This document shows, piece by piece, positions 19,189-26,267 of a stretch of DNA of 64,000 bases; the stretch's first letter is position 1; each line of letters begins with the position of its first letter. Location: NCBI GenBank assembly GCA_013822735.1, contig PNKZ01000005.1, forward strand, positions 62,001 to 126,000, read 5' to 3'. The position numbers and the translations under genes were made by a program. The DNA is from Pirellula sp. Its GTDB lineage: Bacteria; Planctomycetota; Planctomycetia; Pirellulales; PNKZ01. Under the pieces are notes generated by a model. The model was not told where the DNA came from and made no database searches. It worked only from the letters and a program-made list of their open reading frames with translations.

Positions 19189-21942
19189 ATGAACACCGAA
19201 AAACTGCGTCTCGAAGAATGCCGCGACGGGCTGGCTCCTTGGAAAAAATGGGGCCCGTATCTCAGCGAGCGTCAGTGGGGCACCGTTCGCGAGGACTACA
19301 GCGAAGGTGGGGACGCCTGGAACTACTTCACGCACGATCAGGCCCGTTCGCGCGCCTATCGCTGGGGGGAAGACGGCCTGGCCGGCATCTCCGACGATCA
19401 GCAGCGCCTCTGTTTTGCCCTCGCGCTTTGGAACGGCAAAGACCCGATTCTCAAAGAGCGCCTCTTCGGGCTCACCAATAGCGAGAGCAATCACGGCGAG
19501 GATGTGAAGGAGTATTACTTCTACCTCGACAGCACGCCGACCCACTCGTACATGAAGTACCTCTACAAGTATCCGCAGGGGGCCTATCCCTACGACGATC
19601 TTGTAAACACCAGCAAGCTGCGTACCCGCGATGAGATGGAGTACGAGCTACTTGATACGGGCATCTTCCACGACGACCGCTACTTCGACGTGTTCGTCGA
19701 ATACGCCAAGCAATCGCCCGAGGATCTGCTCATTCAAATTACGATTCACAACCGGGGGCCGGAGCAAGCCGAGTTGCACGTGCTGCCGACGCTCTGGTTT
19801 CGCAACGAATGGTCGTGGCACGACGACGTCGCGCGCCCGTCGCTGCGGCAAGTCGCGGGGGCAGGCAAGCGCGACGCTGTGAAAGCAAGCGATACCGCGC
19901 TCGGCGAGCGCTACCTCTATTGCGATCGCGACGTGCCGCTGCTTTTCACCGAGAACGAAACCAACGCCGAGCGGCTGTTCGGCGCAGCGAATCGCACGCC
20001 CTATGTGAAGGACGGCTTCCACAACTACCTGGTGCACGGGCAGACGGCGGCCGTGAACCCGGCGCAATGCGGCACGAAAGCGGCGCCGCACTATCACGTG
20101 CGCGTCGCTGCGGGGGAAAGCGAAACGATTCGCCTGCGATTGACGAATACCGCCCTCGCTGACGGCGACGGCAAGGCCGGCGACCCATGCGGCAAGCGGT
20201 TCGACGAAGCCTTCGCCCAGCGCCGGCGCGAGGCCGATGAGTTCTATGCCGAGCTCATTCCCGGCAAGCTCGATGCGGATCAGGCCAATGTGATGCGGCA
20301 GGCCTTGGCGGGCATGCTCTGGAGCAAACAGTACTACCACTACGACGTGGACCAATGGCTCGAAGAGCGCGGCAGCGATCCCTTCAAACCGACCCGGAAG
20401 CAAGCGCCGCGCAACGAACATTGGCATCACATGTTCAACGGCGACGTGATTTCGATGCCGGACAAGTGGGAGTATCCCTGGTATGCCGTGTGGGATTTGG
20501 CGTTTCACGTGTTGTCGCTCACGCTCGTCGACCCCGACTTCGGCAAGCAGCAATTGAAGATGATGCTGCGCGAGCGCTACATGCATCCCAACGGCCAGAT
20601 TCCCGCCTATGAATGGAACTTCGGCGACGTCAATCCGCCGGTACATGCTTGGTCGACCATCTTCACCTACCGCTTGGACAAAGGTCTGAAAAGCAAGGGA
20701 GACGAAGAGTGGCTCAAGAGCTGCTTTCAAAAGCTGCTGCTCAATTTCACCTGGTGGGTGAATCGGAAAGACCGCGCGGGCCGCAACGTCTTCGAAGGGG
20801 GCTTCCTGGGCCTCGACAACATCGGCGTGTTTGATCGGAGCGCGCCGCTGCCGACCGGCGGCTACTTGGAGCAAGCCGACGGCACCGCCTGGATGGCCCT
20901 CTATTGCCAGAACATGCTCGAGATCTCCGCCGAACTGGTGAGCAGCGATCCCGAGTACATCGACATGGCTTTGAAGTTCGCCGAGCACTTTCTCTGGATC
21001 GCCTCGTCGATGTCGCATCTCGGCGGCGAAGGAGGCATGTGGGACGAGGAAGACGGCTTCTTCTACGACGTGCTTCGGCTCCCCGACGGCAGTGCGCAAC
21101 GGCTCAAGGTGCGCTCCATGGTCGGGCTGTTGCCGCTATGTGCCACGACCTGCTTCGACGGCCAACATCTGGCCAGGAATCAGGAATATCGCGATCGCTT
21201 CCACCGCTTTATCAACACGCGCCCGGAACTCTGTAGCGCGATTCACAATCCCATGAAGCCGGGCCGCAACGGCCGACTCCTTGGGGCGATTCTCGATGAA
21301 ACACGGCTGCGCCGCGTGCTGGCGAAGATGCTCGATGAAAACGAATTCCTCGGCGACCACGGCATTCGTTCCCTCTCGCGCTACCATGCCGAGCATCCCT
21401 ATTCGATCGAAGCCGGCGGGCAGGAGTATCGCGTTTCGTATCTCCCGGCCGAATCCGACACTGGCATGTTCGGCGGCAACTCCAATTGGCGCGGGCCGAT
21501 TTGGATGCCGGTCAACGCTCTGATTGTCCGCGCTCTCTTGCAATACTATTCCTACTACGGCGACGAATTTAAGGTCGAGTGCCCGACCGGCTCCGGGACG
21601 TTTATGACCTTATTTCAAGTGGCGGAAGAAATCAGCCGCCGATTGGCGAGCATCTTCCTCAAAGACGAAGCCGGCCGACGTCCCGTATATGGCGGCAGCG
21701 AGAAGTTTCAGACCGATCCGGAGTGGCGCGACTACGTATCGTTCTACGAATACTTCCACGGCGACAACGGCGCGGGCCTGGGAGCGAGCCATCAAACCGG
21801 CTGGACAGGCATCGTCGCCCGACTGATGCATTTGTTCGCGACGGTGACGCCGGAAGCCCTGCTCGCCGGCGGCAAGAATGCGTACTTCGAGCAGAACGCG
21901 GCGGCGCTCGCCGCGGCGGGCGGCGCGACGAGCGCTCGGTAG
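19189..21942 (+). CDS. GH63-family glucosidase (MGH1-type)
   Basis: A 917-residue glycoside hydrolase starting at ATG 19189 (MNTEKLRLEECRDGLAPWKKWGPYLSERQWGTVREDYS), with TAGGA upstream. This start matches bacterial GH63 proteins. The N-terminal beta-rich half has EYYFYLDSTPTHSYMKYLYKYPQ. The (alpha/alpha)6 catalytic domain includes HHMFNGDVISMPDKWEYPWYAVWDL, AYEWNFGDVNPPVHAW, GGFLGLDNIGVFDRS, GGEGGMWDEEDGFFYDVL and, near the end, GGNSNWRGPIWMPVNAL and ASHQTGWTGIVARLM. There is no signal peptide, so it probably works in the cytoplasm, perhaps on alpha-glucosides such as glucosylglycerate- or mannosylglycerate-type compounds; the substrate is an inference only. Confidence 0.9.
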   Translation: MNTEKLRLEECRDGLAPWKKWGPYLSERQWGTVREDYSEGGDAWNYFTHDQARSRAYRWGEDGLAGISDDQQRLCFALALWNGKDPILKERLFGLTNSESNHGEDVKEYYFYLDSTPTHSYMKYLYKYPQGAYPYDDLVNTSKLRTRDEMEYELLDTGIFHDDRYFDVFVEYAKQSPEDLLIQITIHNRGPEQAELHVLPTLWFRNEWSWHDDVARPSLRQVAGAGKRDAVKASDTALGERYLYCDRDVPLLFTENETNAERLFGAANRTPYVKDGFHNYLVHGQTAAVNPAQCGTKAAPHYHVRVAAGESETIRLRLTNTALADGDGKAGDPCGKRFDEAFAQRRREADEFYAELIPGKLDADQANVMRQALAGMLWSKQYYHYDVDQWLEERGSDPFKPTRKQAPRNEHWHHMFNGDVISMPDKWEYPWYAVWDLAFHVLSLTLVDPDFGKQQLKMMLRERYMHPNGQIPAYEWNFGDVNPPVHAWSTIFTYRLDKGLKSKGDEEWLKSCFQKLLLNFTWWVNRKDRAGRNVFEGGFLGLDNIGVFDRSAPLPTGGYLEQADGTAWMALYCQNMLEISAELVSSDPEYIDMALKFAEHFLWIASSMSHLGGEGGMWDEEDGFFYDVLRLPDGSAQRLKVRSMVGLLPLCATTCFDGQHLARNQEYRDRFHRFINTRPELCSAIHNPMKPGRNGRLLGAILDETRLRRVLAKMLDENEFLGDHGIRSLSRYHAEHPYSIEAGGQEYRVSYLPAESDTGMFGGNSNWRGPIWMPVNALIVRALLQYYSYYGDEFKVECPTGSGTFMTLFQVAEEISRRLASIFLKDEAGRRPVYGGSEKFQTDPEWRDYVSFYEYFHGDNGAGLGASHQTGWTGIVARLMHLFATVTPEALLAGGKNAYFEQNAAALAAAGGATSAR

Positions 21943-21962
21943 GTGATTCTAGCTTGATTCTG

Positions 21963-22023
21963 CTATTTAGCCCGCCGTCGGCGACGGCGGGCCGCCCCCG
22001 GTCGCCGACCGGGGGCTAACTAG
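21963..22023. repeat. Double-hairpin GC repeat (family A) at a convergent junction
   Basis: CTATTTAGCC, a CCGCCGTCGGCGACGGCGG palindrome, a CCCCCGGTCGCCGACCGGGGG palindrome and GGCTAACTAG. It is the same two-hairpin design as 9004-9060 with the hairpins in opposite order, and fills the gap between the 3' ends of the GH63 and sulfatase genes. Confidence 0.85.
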
Positions 22024-22027
22024 CGCG

Positions 22028-24664
22028 TCACTTACACGCGTACGTCTTGCTGTGCTTCGTCGACGGCACCGTGATCGTGTAGCTCTTGCCGTCGGCCGCC
22101 ACGCTGAGCTTGATGAAACTCCCTTGGCATTCCTTGTCGTGGTTGGCGATAAACTCGTCCGGCACGTTGTGGCTCGTGCCGTCTTCGCGCAACGTCTTGT
22201 GCATCTGGTACACCGCCTTGATCGACGGCGTTTCCTGCAGCGTCGCAAACATCAGCGGCATGTTTCCCTTGGTGACGCCATTGTTGACGATCGCCACATG
22301 CGGCTCGATGGAACGAACGAGCGCCGGGTGGTTGCTGACGTCGAGCCCGTGATGCGAAGCTTGGAACACGTCGACGGTGCCGACGCGGTTCTTCGGGCAG
22401 ACCAAGTCGAACTCTCGATTGCGCGTGAGGTCGCCCGTATCGAGGAAATCGAAGTCGCCGAACTTTAAGAGCGTGACGATGCTGTTGGCGTTGTCGGTGT
22501 TGTCGACCGGGGCCGCATCGTTCTTGGCGCAGCACTCGTGCGCCGGGCCCCCTTCGTCGATGAATTTCTGCCGCGCGGCGAGGCATTGTAGCGAGAGCTT
22601 GGGGCCGAGCGATTCCTCAAGCGGCAAATAATTACCGGGAGAAATCTGTTTGCGTGCATCTGTCTTGAAGGCCGTATACTCGGCGTCCGGCTTTTCGCGC
22701 TGCTCGTCCCAGGTCGCGTTGTCCCACACCGTGCCGATGGGGAGCGATCCGGCAAGTTGCGCCGCCCCGCCAAAGTGGTCGCGATGATAGTGCGTCGTGA
22801 TCAAATGGTCGATCTTTTTGAGCCCGGCCTCCTTCGTGGCGACCGCGAAGATGCGGTCGGGATCGCGCCGGCCGGGATTGCCGGAATCGATCAGCACCGA
22901 CTCGCCGACCGGCGTGACAATCAGCGTGGCCGCGCCCCCTTCGACGTCGATCCAGTAGATATCGAGCGAATGGGGAACATCAAGTCCATTGAATACGCCT
23001 GGAGCTGCTAATCCGACGGTCGGTTTCTTCTCGTCTTTCGATTCTTTAGTATCCGCTACGAGTCGAAACTTTGTTGGACTCCGGTCGCTAACGCTCCCGG
23101 CTCGCTTCGCGCGCTTGGCGGCTTGCTCCGCCTTGGTCACCGGCAGCTTGTCCGCGAACTTCGCATCCGTCCGCTTCAGTTCTTCGATCGCCGCTGCGCG
23201 CAGCGTCCGCAGGCGGTCGGCTTGCACCGGATCGCCGGCGAGGTTGTGCAATTCTTCCGGATCGGCCTCGAGGTCGTACAGTTCTTCGGTCTCTTCTTTC
23301 ACGAAGTTGCGAATGTATTTGTACTTTCCTTGTCGCAGGAGCGCGTACCACGGTACCTCGCTCGCCGCCGTGAGGCGCTCGTCGGTCGGAATCACGTCGG
23401 TCTCCGCGCCGTAACTCCGCGCCGTGTGCGTCATTAAAGTCGGCGAGACCCATTTCTCGGACGTCGGATCTTTCAAGAGCGGGCGAATGTCCCGGCCGTG
23501 CGTCTTCCAAGGCACCGTCACGCTTGCTTCGCGGCAAAATAGATCGACCAAGTCCGGCGCGTTGATCGGATGTTTGCAGACCGCCCCTTCCGGAATGACG
23601 CCCGGCCGGCTGATGATCATCGGCGACGAAACCGTGGCGTCGTACGGCGCCACCTTCTGATTGAACCCGTGCTCGCCGAGGCCGTAGCCCTGGTCGGCGG
23701 TGTAAACAACGAGCGTGTTCGCCAATTGGCCCGACTCTTCCAGCGCCTTGAGCACCCGGCCGACCCCTTCATCGAGCGCCATGTTGCACTCATTCACTTG
23801 CTGAATCCAGGCGTCGTACGCTTTGCCGGCTTCAGCCGAGTCGAAATTACCGGCCTTCTTCGCTTTCTTCATCTGTGCGGGCCGACCGTCGGGGCCGATC
23901 ATCCACGAGGCGGTCTTCGCCAAATACTTCGGTTTCTCCGGCCAAGGACCGACGATATCCGCAGGCACCGGCGCTTGGTTCCCCTTCAGCGCACCTTTGT
24001 GCCGCGGGGCGGGCGTCGTCGGCCCATGCACGGCGCCGTAGCAGAGCCAGAGGTACCAAGGTTTGTTCGGGTCGCGATTCTCTCCCTTGATATACTCTTC
24101 GGCCCACTTCGTGTAGTTGTCGGTCGAGTAGCCTTTCACTTCCTTGTCGACGCCGTTGAACGTGAGCGTCTGGTTCACGTAGTAGTTGCCCGCGTTCTCC
24201 GGATGGCCGGGCCGATTCCAAACGATCTGATAATCCCAATCGCGGCCGAAGCCGGTGTCGGTGCCGGTGTGCCACTTGCCGATCTGTGCCGTGTGGTAGC
24301 CGGCCTTGCGAAACTCGGCGGGAATGAAAGGGCATTGGGCCGGATCGTACTTGCTGCCGGGGTACTGCCCTTCCATGGTCATCGACTGCACGGCGTGTTG
24401 CAGCTTGCCGGTGAGCAGCGAGGCCCGCGACGGCATGCACCATGCGCCGAGATACGATCGCTCGAATCGCACGCCGCGCGAGGCGAGCCGATCGATATTC
24501 GGCGTCTTCACCCACTCCGGCGAACTGCCGTAGCAGCTGATCGTCTTATACGACTGATCGTCGGCGTAGATAAACAAGATGTTCGGCCGCTTGGCATCTT
24601 CCGCAGCAGCGGCCGGCGCCACGAGCGCGCAGGCGAACACAATCGACAAGGCAAGGCGACGCAT
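22028..24664 (-). CDS. Sulfatase fused to a ComEC-like metallo-beta-lactamase domain
   Basis: One continuous 878-residue frame from ATG 24664. Residues 1-24 are a signal peptide (MRRLALSIVFACALVAPAAAAE). Residues 28-500 are a type I sulfatase: NILFIYADDQ binds the metal, and CMPSRASLLTG is the C-x-P-S-R motif whose Cys becomes formylglycine; DQGYGLGEHG and DLEADPEELHNLA are also typical. Around residue 520-529 a repeat-encoded linker (RAGSVSDRS) leads to a metallo-beta-lactamase fold (about 560-878): DIYWIDVEGGAATLIVTP, LIDSGNPG, TTHYHRDHFGG, LDTGDLT and ASHHGLDVSNHP. The second domain resembles secreted MBL-fold hydrolases that planctomycetes normally encode as separate genes, and it has no signal peptide of its own. 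A sequencing error is possible but unnecessary, since both halves are intact. Confidence 0.85.
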   Translation of the reverse strand: MRRLALSIVFACALVAPAAAAEDAKRPNILFIYADDQSYKTISCYGSSPEWVKTPNIDRLASRGVRFERSYLGAWCMPSRASLLTGKLQHAVQSMTMEGQYPGSKYDPAQCPFIPAEFRKAGYHTAQIGKWHTGTDTGFGRDWDYQIVWNRPGHPENAGNYYVNQTLTFNGVDKEVKGYSTDNYTKWAEEYIKGENRDPNKPWYLWLCYGAVHGPTTPAPRHKGALKGNQAPVPADIVGPWPEKPKYLAKTASWMIGPDGRPAQMKKAKKAGNFDSAEAGKAYDAWIQQVNECNMALDEGVGRVLKALEESGQLANTLVVYTADQGYGLGEHGFNQKVAPYDATVSSPMIISRPGVIPEGAVCKHPINAPDLVDLFCREASVTVPWKTHGRDIRPLLKDPTSEKWVSPTLMTHTARSYGAETDVIPTDERLTAASEVPWYALLRQGKYKYIRNFVKEETEELYDLEADPEELHNLAGDPVQADRLRTLRAAAIEELKRTDAKFADKLPVTKAEQAAKRAKRAGSVSDRSPTKFRLVADTKESKDEKKPTVGLAAPGVFNGLDVPHSLDIYWIDVEGGAATLIVTPVGESVLIDSGNPGRRDPDRIFAVATKEAGLKKIDHLITTHYHRDHFGGAAQLAGSLPIGTVWDNATWDEQREKPDAEYTAFKTDARKQISPGNYLPLEESLGPKLSLQCLAARQKFIDEGGPAHECCAKNDAAPVDNTDNANSIVTLLKFGDFDFLDTGDLTRNREFDLVCPKNRVGTVDVFQASHHGLDVSNHPALVRSIEPHVAIVNNGVTKGNMPLMFATLQETPSIKAVYQMHKTLREDGTSHNVPDEFIANHDKECQGSFIKLSVAADGKSYTITVPSTKHSKTYACK
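23077..23106 (-). repeat. In-frame 30-bp repeat encoding RAGSVSDRS (copy 1)
   Basis: A 30-base block, differing at one position from 33730-33759, lies in the linker of the sulfatase-MBL fusion. Both copies are read in the same frame and give RAGSVSDRS. Confidence 0.85.
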
Positions 24665-24782
24665 AACGGGCAAACTCCCAGGGGGCGACGAGCGTGAATA
24701 GGTGCGGCCGGCGCTACTTTAAGCCGCCGCGCCGCCCCCACGCAAGCATTTGCGGGAACGCCGATATGTGCCGCATGTTTTC

Positions 24783-25017
24783 TGTAGGGAACGCCCTCCG
24801 TGGCGTTCCATCTGGGGCGAGCGTCGAGCCGTCAGGCCGACGTGTCTGCGGAATGATCAATGACCAAGCACCAAATTCCAAACAAATATAAACGACCGAA
24901 TGACCCGATCGCGCCACAGCGCACATTGGAATTTCGGTCATTGGTCCTTGTTTGGAATTTGGTGCTTGGTGCTCGGAATTTTCGCCGAACGGAACGCCAC
25001 GGCGGACGTTCCCTACA
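24783..25017. repeat. Nested inverted repeats (families C and D) between sulfatase and nrdB
   Basis: The 366-base gap 24665-25030 contains an outer pair, 24783-24809 (tgtagggaacgccctccgtg...) and its inverted copy 24991-25017, and an inner pair, 24864-24886 (ccaagcaccaaattccaaac...) and its inverted copy 24948-24969. The outer element recurs at 29215-29291 and the inner one at 29726-29748 and 30244-30266. No gene is visible inside. Confidence 0.8.
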
Positions 25018-25030
25018 GCACGCGCCGTCC

Positions 25031-26086
25031 TCAGTCCCAGCTCAGTGCCCCGCCGCTCTGATACTCCGTTACCCGGGTCTCGAAGAAGTTCTTCTCCTTC
25101 TTCAAGTCGATCGTCTCACTCATCCACGGGAACGGGTTCGGGGCGTTGTAGCGAGCCGAAAGTCCGATACGTTCCAGCCGCCGGTCGGCCACGTGCCGCA
25201 CGTAATCGCGGAAGTGATCGGCGTTCAGGCCGAGCACGCCGCGCGGCAAGCAATCTTCGGCGTAGGCGATCTCGCGCTCCACCGCTTCGTCGACCAGCCC
25301 GACGATCCGCTCGCGCAGTTCCGGCGTCCAAATCTCCGGATTCTCGGCAAGGATTCCGTTGATCAGGTCGACGCCGAAGTTCAGGTGCGTGCTCTCGTCG
25401 CGCAAGATGTATTGGAACTGTTCGCCGACGCCGGTCATCCGGTTCTGCCGATGGAAGCCGAGCATCATCGCGAAACCGGAATAGAAGAAGATGCCTTCCA
25501 TGATCACGTAGTAGCCGACCAAGTTCTCGACGAACTTTTGTTTGCCCGCGAACGTATCGGTGCGGAAGTCGGGATCCATCAGGGCTTCGGTGAGCCGCAT
25601 CGTGAAACCGTCTTTGTCGTGAATCGTGTTCACCGTGCGATGCATCGAAAACACTTCATGCCCGTCGAGGCCCAGGCTCTCGACGATGTAATGGAACGCG
25701 TGCGTGTGGATTGCCTCTTCAAAGGCCTGCCGCAAGAGATACTGCCGGCATTCCGGATTGGTCACGTGCTTAAAGACGCCGAGCACCAAATTGTTGCCGA
25801 CCAAACTTTCGGCCGTGCTGAAGAAGCCCAGGTTGCGCAAGACGATCGTCCGCTCGTCGGGCGACAAACCGTCGGGCTTCTTCCAAAGGGCGATATCGCG
25901 ATCCATCGGTACCTCTTGCGGCAGCCAGTGATTGCGACAGCCATTCAAGTAGTGCTCCCAGGCCCAATGATACTTGAGCGGCATCAACTGGTTGACGGCC
26001 ACGAGATCGGCGTTGAGCAACCGCTTCTCCGGCTGTCCGACCGACGGAGACAAAGCTTCCAGCGAAGTTTCAGCGACAAAAGACAT
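25031..26086 (-). CDS. nrdB: Class I ribonucleotide reductase small subunit, class Ic-like (Phe at radical Tyr)
   Basis: Metal-cofactor subunit that generates the radical for NrdA. ATG 26086 ([12 protein letters not shown]) gives 351 residues. The ferritin-like ligand motifs are EEAIHTHAF (E124, H127), [19 protein letters not shown] with a ligand Glu in the MEG segment, and [13 protein letters not shown]. In Escherichia coli NrdB the radical tyrosine is seven residues after the ligand Glu of ETIH; here that position is F131. Phe at this site is the hallmark of class Ic proteins such as the Chlamydia trachomatis R2, which use an Mn(IV)/Fe(III) cofactor instead of a tyrosyl radical. Downstream of nrdA and separated from it by a repeat-filled 181-base gap, it is probably cotranscribed with it. 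Confidence 0.93.
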   Translation of the reverse strand: MSFVAETSLEALSPSVGQPEKRLLNADLVAVNQLMPLKYHWAWEHYLNGCRNHWLPQEVPMDRDIALWKKPDGLSPDERTIVLRNLGFFSTAESLVGNNLVLGVFKHVTNPECRQYLLRQAFEEAIHTHAFHYIVESLGLDGHEVFSMHRTVNTIHDKDGFTMRLTEALMDPDFRTDTFAGKQKFVENLVGYYVIMEGIFFYSGFAMMLGFHRQNRMTGVGEQFQYILRDESTHLNFGVDLINGILAENPEIWTPELRERIVGLVDEAVEREIAYAEDCLPRGVLGLNADHFRDYVRHVADRRLERIGLSARYNAPNPFPWMSETIDLKKEKNFFETRVTEYQSGGALSWD

Positions 26087-26118
26087 GAGGAGTCTCGGAG
26101 TTATGAGTTGAGTGTTAT

Positions 26119-26261
26119 GAACCCTTCTCCCACTGGGAGAAGGTGGCCGTAAGGCCGGATGAGGGTGACGTTGCATGACGTTGGATCATCCAACTTCCTG
26201 CCGCGTCACCCTCACCCGCCGCGACTTGCGTCGCGTCGACCTCTCCCGGTGGGAGAGGTGT
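26119..26261. repeat. Composite REP-like element (family E) between nrdA and nrdB
   Basis: CTTCTCCCACTGGGAGAAGG starts the element and CCTCTCCCGGTGGGAGAGG ends it; between them lie GGATGAGGGTGACG and its partner CGTCACCCTCACCC. A second copy with the same order is at 32706-32843. It fills most of the nrdA-nrdB gap. Confidence 0.75.
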
Positions 26262-26267
26262 TGCGGA

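Noticed and set aside
19648-21099. 483-residue minus-strand frame
   Set aside because: Shadow of the GH63 gene, which has full-length family motifs on the plus strand.
24665-25030. Possible insertion sequence between sulfatase and nrdB
   Set aside because: Inverted repeats are present, but the interior is under 200 bases and encodes no transposase; treated as a repeat cluster.
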